From: Pterobdella sp. o SKG-2022
Lineage: Eukaryota > Annelida > Clitellata > Hirudinida > Piscicolidae
Direction: 5' to 3'
DNA length: 64,000 nt
Assembly: GCA_964035795.1 (NCBI GenBank)
Contig: OZ038320.1
Location: 7,455,671 to 7,519,670, forward strand
Shown: positions 25,401 through 37,786 of the stretch, one piece after another
Layout of the letters: the number at the start of each line of letters is the position of its first letter
Position numbering within the stretch: position 1 is the stretch's first letter
The notes under the pieces: generated by a model
Told to the model about the DNA's origin: nothing
The model's database searches: none
Seen by the model: the letters and a program-made list of their open reading frames with translations, nothing else
Made by a program: the position numbers and the translations under genes

Positions 25401-25503
25401 TCCAGTTTCCCAGCACTAACTTGCACCCTTCATCGGAGTTTTCAGGACACGCTGTCAACTCGCTGTTCTTGGGATTGAGGCGAATATATTTGCTGGTGGC
25501 CAT
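22468..25503 (-). CDS. Unnamed 249-residue protein, ricin-B-like beta-trefoil candidate
   Basis: Six minus-strand exons, 25503-25381, 24953-24899, 23901-23709, 23519-23426, 22809-22716 and 22658-22468, join in frame from MATSKYIRLNPKNSEL to a stop. There is no signal peptide or membrane helix, so it is probably cytosolic. Two halves are related. LLWYHEPSSSTIRC followed by YDGNVTLTTYSP in the first matches DQLWYEASDKTLRC followed by GDVTLEYPRDD in the second. NGLVLGTEAESREPGTRL then QLWY resembles the Q-x-W repeat of ricin-B-type lectins, with strand-turn spacing like KxLDVxGxxxxxGTxVxLW. I infer a beta-trefoil fold or a pair of trefoils. Sugar binding is a guess. It is tail-to-tail with the helicase (322 bp apart). 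I do not recognise a named family. Confidence 0.8.
23050..23150 (-). repeat. SINE tail fragment in an intron of the beta-trefoil-like gene
   Basis: The minus strand reads AGCACCTGTTCCA, then AAGCGCTTTATAAATACC after a spacer. The same order is found after the tRNA head of the SINE at 59472. The tRNA part itself is missing or reduced to CGGCCCC. It lies in the intron between exons 4 and 5 (22810-23425). Confidence 0.6.
24255..24300. repeat. Fragment of the AAGCTTTTCG inverted-repeat family
   Basis: ACAAAGCTTTTCGTAAG followed by CTTACATTATCAAGTG is the inverse of the core and inner arm of the element at 9811-9953. Only this part is present. It sits in intron 2 of the minus-strand gene. Confidence 0.5.
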
Positions 25504-26349
25504 GGTATCTGTTATAGAAGAAAGAAATGTTTCGAGATTAAAATTTCGAAAATTATTATCTATTTCAAATTAAAAGTATTGTGAACTTGAATATTTTGGG
25601 GAAAAAAAATTCAAGAAAAAGTATAAGTTCAATATTTAAAATAATAGTTTTCTCATATGCAAATGGCAAACCAGCTTTTGACGAAGTCGATAGTTGAGTT
25701 AAGCTCTGTTCTTTTATAGCTAAATGTCACGACTCGAAGCTTTTTGTGAGTTTGAAAATAAGGTTAGATTTGAAAATTAAATAAAAATATATACATTAAA
25801 TATTTAAAAAATTTATTCAAAATTTTTAAGTTTTCATAAATGGATTATAAGTAAAAAATATATTGATTAAGAGATCCATTTCCAATAATAACATTGTTAG
25901 TGGTTTGATAAAGAATTTTCAATTAAACATTAAAAATAACACATAACATATTAATTTTTTTTGATAATCGGTTATAAAGCTTATTTTTCTTAACAATGAT
26001 TTTATATCCGACTTGAAAATTTGAAGGACAATGGGTGTTATTGGATTATAATACTACGTATATATAAACGTATTATAAAATTGTAGCAACACGCAGTTGG
26101 AGCTGAGGTGCTGGCTTCAATACCTGTCTGAGTGGCGCCTTTGTGTCTGACTTTCGAACGTTTATAATAGATGTTTTAAAGAGAGATAAAGCATGCATTG
26201 TTGTAATTTAAACAACTCTACCAATTATTTTTTGATTTTATCTGTTTATATCTTGCTTTTGTTTTAACATAATTCCAAGGTATGTGAAGTTTTAGCTTGG
26301 TGTTGTGTGTATTGTTCAACATCAACGTTTAGCCTACTAAGACAGTGGT

Positions 26350-26488
26350 AAAATATAACATAAAGGTGTTCAGAAGCTTATTACAAAGCTTTTCGATTTA
26401 TTAGATAATCATCATCATGTGAGATTTAAGGGTGATTTTCTTAAAAATCTGAATGCTTCGTTCCTTGAACTTCTTTGTGTTATATTTT
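26350..26488. mobile_element. MITE-like inverted-repeat element
   Basis: AAATATAACATAAAGGTGTT near 26351 and the complement of AACTTCTTTGTGTTATATTT near 26485 form imperfect arms of about 30 bases. Each arm ends inward in GAAGC or GCTTC. The centre has AAAGCTTTTCGATTTATTAG and ATCATCATCATG, shared with a degenerate repeat near 8810-8860. Confidence 0.55.
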
Positions 26489-28277
26489 ATCAAGTATGAA
26501 TTTTTTAAGAATCCATTTTGGCAGATGTTTTCGGTGTTAATAGACTCAATTCTTTAATGAACTAAGGAAAAATAAAAAATTACTTTTAATTTTTTAATAT
26601 TAACCAAACAGAAAATAAAAAGTATATAAACGAACACAATGCAAACTAGATACGAGAGAAAGAAATATGGGAAGATTGTGTATTAATGGAATAACCTTTC
26701 ATTTTTGAATGTGGATTAATATGAAAAATCAAAAAAGTTGAAAAATTTAGTAAATTTGAGCAAATAGACAGTGTTGAATCAAGTTTAAATTGTAACATTG
26801 AACCAAAAATCCTTAGCAATAAAAGTTTCTCATTTTTTTTAATAAAAATTATATTCTTTTGATAGTTCGTGAACTTTAACGAAATCTACCTTTATCTGAT
26901 TAATTTTTGAGAACTTTTCTTTTATAAAATTTTTATTAAGAATAATAAAAAAAGAAATAATATAAAAAAAATTTAAAATATTCCAAATGGTTCAGCAAAG
27001 GCAATGATTGCATTCAATACAAATTTTTGAGGTTTGTTATTATAAAGCACTAATAAAACCATGAACCACTACAATTCTTTTCATTATGTTCCCTTATTGA
27101 ACTAGCCACAAGTTTAATTGTTTGCTTGAAATTCTATTAGCTAGCGTTAAAACCTTTATCTCATAATGAAGGGTTATGTATAGTTATTTAGTATTTCATG
27201 TGCACTCCACCTTGAACTTTATTCTACGAAGTAATGATTTTTTTAAAAGCCACAATAAAATGAATATATTTTAAAATGTTACGTTGATATGGAAAAGCTT
27301 CGTATCTTAATAAACTGACTAGTGTTCTGAAATTATATTTATTCTACGAAGCTTTGTAAAAATTATATTACAAAGTTTTTTCAATTTAACACCAGCTATA
27401 CAGATTGACCTTAGAATTTCATTTTGAAAAAAAAATTATCTGATAACAACAAATTAGCATAAAATTAATTTAATCAATTCTTTGTTTTGCTTATCCAAAT
27501 TTTTTCTGTCTAGCATTTATCATTAGTTACTTCAAAAACTTAGAAATGCTTCTGTAGGAAAAAATTATTTATTTATATTTTTTTCAATTTTTTTTTGATA
27601 AATATATTTTTATGGGCTAATGTCTAATATACATCTGGGATTGACTGATAAAACTACAACAATGAGTCTCAAATTAGTATACCAATGTTTCACCTTCTTT
27701 GCAAATTTCTCTCGGCATGCACAACTTCTTGGGAAAAATATTTGAAACATCAATAGTTATTTTGACTTAAAACAATAGGTTATGGAAAATTAATTTGAAA
27801 AATTATGAAAAAATGTACAATCTATCAAAGTAAAAATCAAAATAATCATAAAGTGCAGATTTTTTTTATATATAAATTAAAAGTAATTTTTAAAATGAGA
27901 AAAAGTTATGAAATGAAGCAACAAAAAAAAAGAGAAATGTGAATGAAAAACATCAAATATAAAATGATACAAAAAAAGCAATAATAAGGAGAAAAGTGAG
28001 CTTATAAAAATGTAAAAAAAACAAGAAAGTAACTTCAACATCTATCCATCTATCTATGAAAATGTGCATAGATCTGGTTTTTGATGTTAGGTCTTGCACT
28101 TACTCTGTTATGATGTCAATGTCGTTGGCATATATTTTTTCTTTGTTGTTCATGTTGGTGGGACGTTTCGAATCTGACTTAGACTGTCACCTAGACGAGC
28201 GCCTATTGTTATATTGAAAAGAGTAGTGTTGTGGTTATTCATTTTTATTTTTAGAAGGTGAATCTGATTGAACGAAG

Positions 28278-28475
28278 CGTTAATCTTTTTGCTGTGTTGT
28301 GATTGGTTGCTTAAAATTTCCAAAATTTGTGAAAAACCGAAAAGAAAATATATAATTTGAAGCAACCAATTAAACCACAATAAAAAGTTAACCTTTAAAA
28401 GTTGTTTTTTTTTCAAAATTTGCAAAAAAAATCTAAAATTTTAGCAACCAATCAGAACACAGCAAAATATTAACC
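28278..28475. mobile_element. Palindromic element with CCAAT-containing arms
   Basis: The left arm (28278-28319) contains TGCTGTGTTGTGATTGGTTG. The right arm (about 28431-28475) contains the near-complement GCAACCAATCAGAACACAGC, flanked by GTTAAT and ATTAAC. An internal copy of the right arm (GCAACCAATTAAACCACAAT, about 28363) makes it partly tandem. It has no coding capacity. It is probably a non-autonomous transposon, though the ATTGG/CCAAT boxes could act as promoter elements. Confidence 0.6.
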
Positions 28476-29106
28476 ATCGTTTCGTTACTCCCTCGCACAC
28501 GAGATTAGTGATTAAACGTAAAAGACTCGATTAATCATTCGTTGAAGCACGAAGCTTTCCAATTGTTTTCAGAATATCATGATTTTATCGTTCACAAGTT
28601 TTAGTATTACAAAATCACGTTTTTTATGTTATACAAATCAACTCGGGTAAAATCTGAGTGGTCATTACATAGCGGTCTTTTGTGACTATTAAATTCATTG
28701 AATATATTACGTGCATAGGGCAAGCTGTTAATTTATGAAAAGACATTTGATTTTAGTATGAATTATTGTAACGCTCACAGCAAAACGAAGCTTAACTTAC
28801 CTGTGTTAAAGTTAAATTTTTATCTAATATATCTTTATAAAAAATCGTATCATGAACCATGTGTTTTATGGCATTTGATTTATAAACGTTAAATACAAAG
28901 CCTCGAATATTCCCACCAGGTGAAAAATTCATTATAAATTTTGCTAAGAGAGTTGAGTGAAAAATTTTATTAAGAATCTTCATTGAACTTTCATAAAATA
29001 AATCAAAAAATTGTGCGATAAATAAATTTCAGTTTGATTTCAATGGGTTTATGTGCAAATTCAAATTTTGATATAAATTTCATGTGGTAATAACATGGTT
29101 TAGACT

Positions 29107-32100
29107 TCATTTAAAGACATTTAACGGATCATATACAATGCTTTTCGTTTTGGTATCTTTCAAGTCTTTATGGCTCTGTGCAGTGAGTGTTGGTGAGAAA
29201 AACATACCTTCTTTATCTGTAGTAATGACAACAATTTAATTAATCTGCCAAAAAGTAGTAATACTATGACTTTAAAAGGCCTTAGTTTTCCTTTTAATTC
29301 TTCAAAAATGAAAATTTTATAGATAAGTTATTCAAAAATTATAATTTTCGATAAAAAAAATACAATGTTAATGCATCGACTATAAAATAATACTTAACCT
29401 AGTGACTTTCAATATGCATGTATGTTTATGGCATAATGCCATGAAGTCTTGGTTTTTGATATTTTGTACCAATATATAGTTAATGACACTAACATTAATA
29501 AAAATAGCAATAAAATATTATCATAAAAATATTTAATGAATGGAATGATCACAAAACTAATTAAATGATTTAACAAGTTTAATAATAATAATTATTCTAA
29601 AAATATTAAACTAATCTGCAACACACCCATGTCTTTCTTATCAGAGTAGTTATTTGTTGCTTTAGAAAATATAAAATCATCATCATCACTGTCATCTTCA
29701 CTATCGAAAATATTACGTACACTTTTTTCTTTCTTCGTAGTTTTTTCCAAGTTGTTACTATTAATAGTAGTAATGTTAGTCTTATTATTAGTAGCATTTA
29801 TAGTGATCTTTTTGTTATTTTTATCTTTATTAATACCATCACGTCTTTTATCGTTGTTACCACTATTGGTAGTGATGTCATCTTGAAAATCGCCATCAAA
29901 GATATCTATTATTGTCTTTTTGCTTACAGAACTTGCCTGCGAAAAAAAAATATTTAACAAAACTAGTTTATGTTATTTAATAACAAGGTGTTAACTTTGA
30001 AAAGCTGCACTGGTATTATCAATATTGTGATGAATCTATCTTTTCTTTATTACCATTATGTTTATTGCTATTTTTTCAATTATTATTGATTTATTATCTT
30101 CAAAATCATCATTAATGCAAATATAGTTTTAAATACAAACTACAACAATTAGTGAAATGAGTGTTTAACTAAAAAACACAAAAATTCTCTTAGGTTTAAC
30201 TAATGGTGAAAATTGTTGGGTGTTATGTTAACTAGCGAACAACTCAGTACTTTCACACTCAAGCGTTAAAGTTTGTTTGAAAGAAATAAAAATATTATTA
30301 TGGGAAAACTACTATCCTTCTTAACAAAATTGATGATGATGATAATAATAGGAGTTCTAGTAATAAAAACAGCACTATAAATATTATTAATAGTAATAGA
30401 ATTAATAAGCAAATTATTATTATTTTTGATATTTTGGGTTGTTATAATGATTATTTGAATTACCTTTGGTGCGGCCAGAACTTTGAATATATCCTCATCA
30501 TCCTCGTCGTCATCATCCTCACCAAAATCCATTATTCTATCAGCAGTTTTAGAGCCACAAGGACTATCATCATTCTTAATGACTTCAAGAGCTTCTTGCT
30601 TCTTACTTATAACTCCTATAGCACTATCAGCTTTAAATAGCTTATCATCGTCTCCTGTGTCTTTATTGAGTTCTTTACTTATGTTCTCTTTATTAATCTC
30701 ATTAGCTGATGGGTCTGACGCATTGGTTTCGTTTTTAATATCGATGTTTCCAGAAGTTTTAGCGAAAATAAAATCATCATCATTATCCTCTTCTTCACTA
30801 GCTTCAGTAGGTTTATCCGCATTATTAGAACCAGTACTTTTATCATTGTAATCGATAGGCTCATTGTTGAATTTAATATCACTGTAACCGGTAGGTAGAT
30901 CAATTTCATTGATAACTCTCTGCCATTGGTCCCTTTCCACTGACTTGTCTCTAGACGATGGAGGTGAGTCAAATGCTTGAAAAATATCCTTATCATCATC
31001 ACTGTCAGCTCCATCATCATTCAATGGGGGAGGACCTTCAGGCAATGATGATGGGTTCAAATTCTCATACAAGCCTATGTTTGTTACAGGTGCAATGGGT
31101 TCGATCACATCTTTATTAGTTGTCTGTTCAATAGTTTTGTTTTGGTTTATAGTCGAAGTTTTATTCTCTGCGATATTGTCGTCAGAACTATCAGAATCGA
31201 AAATATTTCGTGGTTTTTCATTCTTATTCAAGGATATGTCTGAGATGCTTGTATTTATTTTAACTTCATTATCAGAGTTAAGGAGATCAAACAGATCTTT
31301 GTCCCGTGTCAAGTCAATCTTGGGCACCTCAGGAACGTCACTGAGCAGACCATCAGCTGCATCTTTTTGTAAATTCATATCACTTTTACCAACATCTACT
31401 GCATCACCATGAACTAAGTTATCTAACGACAACCTACCATCAACATCAGCTTTCTCAATGGCAGATGCATCAGCCTCTTTATTGATAAATGCATCAGCTT
31501 CCTTAATCACTGATGCTGCTGTGATATCATCAGCTGGTGGGGCTTCCATATTAGACTGAGTAGTTGCAGACTGATTGTTATTGAATACTATTGAGACATC
31601 GGTGGTATTATTGTTGATAATATTAGTGCTATCTGGTATTGATTCTGTGTGCATGTTTGGCTTCATTATTGGTCGCCTATGGTTGATTCTTGGTCGAGTC
31701 TTTGGAAATAACAAATGATAAAAGTTAATTTCAATAAAATAATGCTTTACTATGAAGCAGCAAAAATTAATGATTATATTCAATAATTCGTCATATTCGT
31801 AAAAAATGTAACAATAGTTATTATTCGAATAAAAATGATATTATTGATAAAACAATAAATATAAAAATGAAAAAAATTTGCAAATTAAAAAAAATGAAGG
31901 TGAGAAATGAAATAGTGATAAAGATGATAATATCCACAGTTGTTTGAAACTCTAAGTAACATGAATATAAAAGAGCAATCTACCTTGACGATGTTATGAT
32001 TAAGAGTGGTAGGTTTATGGTCAGTGCTCAAGAAATCATCCAGATCTAAATCCTTAGGTTGGAAGTTTGTGGTGTTTTCTTGGGCAGAATGGAATGTTGG

Positions 32101-35100
32101 TGATGGAGGTGGTGATAGTGTTAGTGGTGGTTGGGGTTTTGGCGGTTCAGCCTTTGGTGATGGTTTGTGTCGTTGTGATGGTAATGGCGGTTGTGGCTTG
32201 GGATGGGTAGGCTGGGATGATGATGGTTTGGATTGTGCTAGTTGTGATGGTGGCTTGGCTTTTTTTGGTTGTACTATACGCTGTAGTAATGGTGGTTGTT
32301 TTGGCGGTTCTTCTTCTCTGATGATGTTTCCTTTAAGTTCTTCTTCATTTTCATCAAAAAGATTTTTTCGTTTGTCTTTCATTTCTTTTATAACGTTCGA
32401 AAACGCCATTGCTTTAATGTTGTTCGGTTTAGTGACCGTTTTCGCTCTTTCGGGAGGGTTATTAGTTACATTATTGGGGTTTGTTTCAGATTTTTGAGAG
32501 GTTTCAGCGTTAGTCCGTGAGTTTGAAGCATCTGTTGTAAGTGGAGCAGGTTTTGAAGGTTGTGATGGTGTGGTGTTACTAGCGGGTGATGTAGCTTTGA
32601 TATTCGTTGTTGTCTTTGAAGCAGGAATCTTTGGAGTTATATTGAATATGTCTTCATCATCCTCATCGCCAGATGAATCGAAGATAGAGGTTATTTTATG
32701 CTTGCTTTCCTTGCTTGAAGTCACAGCTGAAACCGCCGATTTTGTTGATTTCTCATGTATACTAAAAAATTCCTCATCGTCATCATCATCAGACGCGCTC
32801 AAGAACGGCTTAGGTGTTGTCGTGGCTGGTTTATCTTCTTTGATCTTTATATCGGATGTTTTAATGTTTTGAGGCAGAACTTTTGAGTCTTCATCATCAG
32901 AGCTGTGTTTAAATATACCAAAGTCGTCATCATCATCATCAGCTTTAAATTCAGGTTTTGTTGTTTGTTTAGTGGTCGGTTGAACTTTATTTTTTGTATT
33001 TGCGGTAGAGTTCATTGTAGATGTTATGTTGGATTTGGTTGTAGTATTGTTTGCAGATTTATCTATAGCGGTTATGTTTGTTGCTAGTTGATTTGATGTG
33101 TCTGTAGTGGCCTTTTTTGAGTTAGCTATTGCAATTGTAACATCTTCGACTGGTTCTTCAGTAGATTTTGTAACAGTTGTGTCTTTTTTAATTATGCTAA
33201 ACATATCATCATCATCGTCGTCGTCGTCAAAGATTGATTTTAACTTAGAAGATAAAAAGTTCTGAAAATAATTTTTTTATTGAATAAAACCCATAAAAAA
33301 GAATGAATTCACATTCATCCAAAAATCAATATTTTCAATGATTGACAATCAAATTCAAAATTATATAAAACTTGAATCATAGAAAATGCCTAATTAATAA
33401 AACTTCAAAACTCTTTCATAATTATATAACAAATTCTAAAAGTATTGTAACTCTCACATGACATTGCATTGAAGTCTAATAAGTCCCATAAAAGAAGTAT
33501 TATTTAAATACATTAAAACTTTTATAACCTTATTTGAAGGCTGAGTGGCGGTTGGCTGTGTGGTTGGTTCAGATGTTTTGACGAGTTCATCGTTTTTTAA
33601 GGCGTTTTTCTCAACTTCATCATCATCTTCGTCGTCGTCATCATCAAAAAAGTTTTTTACGTCTCTGTTTGTTACCAGTAAGCTAGGCTTATCAGTTTTT
33701 TTTGCGGTATTTTTCACTGTTGCATCTACTGTAGGTGGCGTTAAGGCCTTCTGTAAAGCAAAATTAGAATTATCATATTGATGTGTATCAGGATCAATCA
33801 CCATAGATAATCTTTAAATTGGTTATTATACAGTAAAAACTGTGTAAATTATTTATTATCATCGACTTTTAGGGTCATAACTATTAAAAAACAGATCAAA
33901 AAATCATTAGTATTTTATCATTTTAAAAACAACCCTCATTATTCTAACCTTTTTATCAGTAAATTTCAAGAAATCATCATCATCTTCATCATCATCATCG
34001 TCGTCGTCGAAAATACTCTTGTATACAGTCGGTCTAATAATGTGTTTGAACTATTAATAATAATTTTGTATTAAGAAAGCTATTGCTTAACGCTTAAACA
34101 GTTTTATTTTAATTTAATAAACTAATATGAAAAAATAAACATAAAAATTATAAAAATTATTTTTTTTGGCAATGAAAAATCAATAAAATACTTTTTCTTT
34201 TCTTTTGTAGCTACTTCCGGTGCTAACTGCTCTTCATTGTCTTCTTCCTCCTCCTTTTCTTGCTTCACCGGTGATCTAGAATGTTCTCTAAAGCTCTTCT
34301 GTTTAAGCTTTTGACTCAGTTGACTCATGAAATCTGCTTTGTCAGATGTCTTTTCTACTTGTGGCTTCTCTTTTGCCTCTTCTTTCACCTGTGATGCTCC
34401 AGGGTCGATTCATTGATTTTACTCTCTTACTAATTTTTAATTTCAATTTGAATTCATTCATACTCAATAAATATTCAAAATTCAAATTAACAATATTCAG
34501 CGATATGTAGAAAAGACATCAATATTTACATATTCCTTATGAATCCATGTAATTATTACACCAAAGCAAATATAGTGACGAAAAAACAATTGATACTAAA
34601 CAAAAATCAAAACCCTCTTTTTTTCATCACAAAAAATAACAAAACAACAACCACCTCATTAGCATTCTGAGAAGGGTTAACACGCGGAGTCTGCTTAGGA
34701 GGAGGTTTGAGGAAGTCTTGGTTGAACATGTCGTCTTCATCATCCTCATCAAAGATGCTCTTAAACTTGGACTCCCTTTGTTCAGATGTCAGTGAGACCA
34801 ATGAAGACTGTTGGTGATGTACAATAAGGGTATACAAACAACAGTAGTGGGTTGGTTTGTGTGGACATTTATATATTTTAGGGCACATGTATATGGTGTA
34901 TAGATTAGGTATGAATGTATTTAAAAAAATTTTGAGTTTGTATGGAAATTATATTATTTTTGTAGCCATCAATATGCTTGCAAAACAAAAAAAATTTGCA
35001 TTTATCAGTCCCAAGCCCATTAATTGAAACATCTATGATTGCTGGATGTGTTAGAAAAGAAGGAAACGTTGATTATTTTTGAGTCGATAATATTTAGAGC

Positions 35101-37786
35101 ACTTATCTTGATGAAGGTAACAAAGATAAATTAAAAAGTTCTTGTTTAAAAGATGTGATTCAATGAATTGAAGTATCTACAATGTAATATTGATAATTAA
35201 GCAAAATCTGACTATTGAATTCAAATAACCCATCAAAGTTATCAACCACTATATAAATTTACCATTAAACCACCTACCGCGTCAGTTAACTTCTTATTGC
35301 TAATTGCATTGAAGAAGTAATCTTCTTCTTCATCCTCTCCTTCTAGATCATTTTTGCCACTAATGACATCATCATCGACATTAGTTAGTGCTCTGCTTGT
35401 GTCCGTCTTGCCACTCTGATTAACGAATCAATTAAATTGAAATTTAATTAAAAAAAAACAATAGGAAAAATAATAATAAAAACAATGATACAGTTTGCTT
35501 CTTTAATAAGAGCATTGATTCTCAATGAAGAATAATATTCCACACCAAAAAACATTCACTGCTAATTATAATAATTATGGAGGGAATTTGCGAGAAATGA
35601 ACCCAATTTACAATTTAGAAGAAAAACTCTGAGTGAAAAACCAAATAAAACTGAAAATTATGAATGACTTGAAAGATTTGTAATTTAAAAAATTCCAAGA
35701 ATACTATATCATGTAATCTCAATTAAAAAAGCTTGATCAGATAATATGATGAACAGCCAGTATAGATACTTAGCACTATGCCATAACTTATATAATTTCC
35801 CAAAAGTATGGTACCTCCATACTGGATTCCAGGGAGGTGGAAGTCTCTTGTGTTGGTTTAGTTTTTTGAACTGGTGGGATAATAATATGCAGAACAAATG
35901 ATTAAAATAAAATTAGAAAGGATACTTTGACTAATGAGAAAACGGATGTTATTATTGAAATGATTGATAGGAAATATTTTAAAAATGCACAATATATTGA
36001 ACTACCTGAATTTTTTTTATATTTGCTTTCCCTCCCAAAGTTGTGTTTGAAATCATTTGAGGCGATGAGATACGGAAGGTTCTATAATAAGTAAAACCAT
36101 AAACATGAACGAAAATTTTTTGAAATAGTACTCAAGAGATACATTATAAATAGTGAGTATTATAACACAGTGAACCCATCTAATTAATATATCCTAGCCA
36201 GGACAATAAACCCATTCTAAAGTGATACACTTCAACATAGCAACCTAACCTCAGTGCTGAACAGAGGGTGGCAATCTGTCTTGTTGTTTAGCTTCTCATA
36301 TGCCAATATGGCTGCTTGAGAGATCTTTGCGACCAACTTCTCCTCACTCAATCCTTCATTCACCATTACCTGTGTGATGATTAGAGCTATGACTTTATCC
36401 TTTAACATACTTATTTTTTAATTTTCTCTAAAAACTAACAAAAGTGACCCCAATAGATTACTTAGTCTGCTTGTAGATACGTGTACATTAGGTCAAAATA
36501 CTTATACATTAGGTTTCAATTATTTTTCGTCATCGAAATTGAACTTTTTAAAAAAACTTCAAACATAGTATTTATAAATATTGAGTAAAAATTTTTCTAT
36601 GGAATATTGTTTTGTCTAGAATAATCATTGCATCTTATGATATATTAACCATATCAGGTTATACTGTTTTACAAGTCCTAGTAACTGGGATGAATGAAAG
36701 TTGGCTAATCTTTTCAAATATTAAACTATTTATACTGTGATAAAACATACATCAATTATTTGAAGTGAAACTTCAATGAAACTGCCAGTCTAAGCTTATG
36801 TACAACTATATAACACCCTAGCATTATCTAAAATAAATTAACATCAAATGCAATGATTAAATATAAAAAATCGATAACTAAAATCTTTTATTTAAGCTGC
36901 TTTTTATCAATTATAGAACTAAAAATATTTTTTTTGAAATTGTGTTGATATTGAAATGAACCATGAACCTCATTAACTTCCTCCTTCTTTGTCTCTGTCA
37001 CTTCAGTTGTGTCTTCATACACTTTCTGATTGGTTTCAAGTTGAAAGGAAAATGAAAACTCAAAAAAATAATTACTTTTAGCCTTTTTAAACAAATATAA
37101 ACTAATATTTACTCATATTTGAGTGATATTGAATTGAGTTGATATGGATTGGTGTTAAATAAATGATAGATGAAATGGTTTATTGATAGTGTTGAGAGCA
37201 AGATAAATACATTTTCAATAAACTGTGAGTTGGCTAAGGTGTTGAAATCATTTGTCGAGTTGTTCAATTTGGATGCTGTCAACTATAATAAAAATGTTTA
37301 TTTGAATAAATTTCAAAATTGTATTTATTAATTTTGAAAACCTCAGAATGAAATAGAGGGGTTCAATAAAATAAAACTTGGAAATTTACAATTAAATGTA
37401 TAAATTTTTCAATTTATAAATACCAATTCAAAAATCATTTCAAAGTGATATTATGGTGAAGATTTGGTTATTTTTTGAATATTCATTTTCAAAATTATAA
37501 ACCTTCATTTTATATTCTACATCATTGAGAGAATCCACAATTTTTTGAGTTTTCTGTTGTACTTGTTGTGAGAAATTATGGAGGTATCCAAGAAGCTATT
37601 TGAATTTTAAATAACATTTGAAATAGGTTATGAGAAAATCTATAAAATTATTCACAATGCAATAATTACTTTAGCGTCTGCAGCAAGTGTCCATGAGGAA
37701 ACGCTAGAGATTAAATGCTCAAGAGAATAATTTTGTCTGAAAGTATTTTTACCATCATACAAAAATTCCTTTTCATTTTCCCCCAT
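29107..37786 (-). CDS. WASHC2: WASH complex subunit 2 (FAM21-like)
   Basis: Seventeen minus-strand exons give 1429 residues in frame: 37786-37670, 37595-37503, 37282-37211, 37025-36969, 36369-36250, 36081-36006, 35870-35815, 35415-35278, 34807-34655, 34388-34192, 34033-33949, 33750-33529, 33261-31984, 31699-30464, 29936-29625, 29216-29208 and 29175-29107. The globular head matches FAM21: SSWTLAADAKLLGYLHNFSQ, NDFNTLANSQFIENKVYEDT and NLPYLIASNDF. The long tail is disordered and holds some 15 acidic LFa-like motifs, such as IFDEDDEDDMF, IFDDDDDDDDMF, DEDDEDIF and DDDDFIF. The C-terminus VYDPLNVF matches the FAM21 end FDDPLNAF. In the family the head joins the WASH actin-nucleating complex on endosomes, and the LFa motifs bind VPS35 of retromer. 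The two largest exons (1278 and 1236 nt) encode most of the tail. The last two small exons are my least certain joins. Confidence 0.9.

Larger units (their letters stand above)
25504..29106. other. Intergenic region between the trefoil-like gene and WASHC2
   Basis: No exon supported. Contents: an inverted-repeat element at 26350-26488, a small AAGCTTCG/CGAAGCTT inverted pair at 27290-27353, and a larger palindromic element at 28278-28475. The rest is AT-rich. The promoter of the minus-strand gene starting at 25503 should lie in the first few hundred bases, but I see no clear box. Confidence 0.55.

Noticed and set aside
28150..28425. Minus-strand 91-residue frame
   Set aside because: It reads through the palindromic element at 28278-28475 and has no protein-like features.
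30483..32872. Long plus-strand Ser- and Val/Gly-rich reading frames
   Set aside because: They are the reverse complement of the Asp-rich WASHC2 exons: GAT/GAC runs read backwards give Ser/Ile/Val runs. The minus-strand exons have splice sites and homology.
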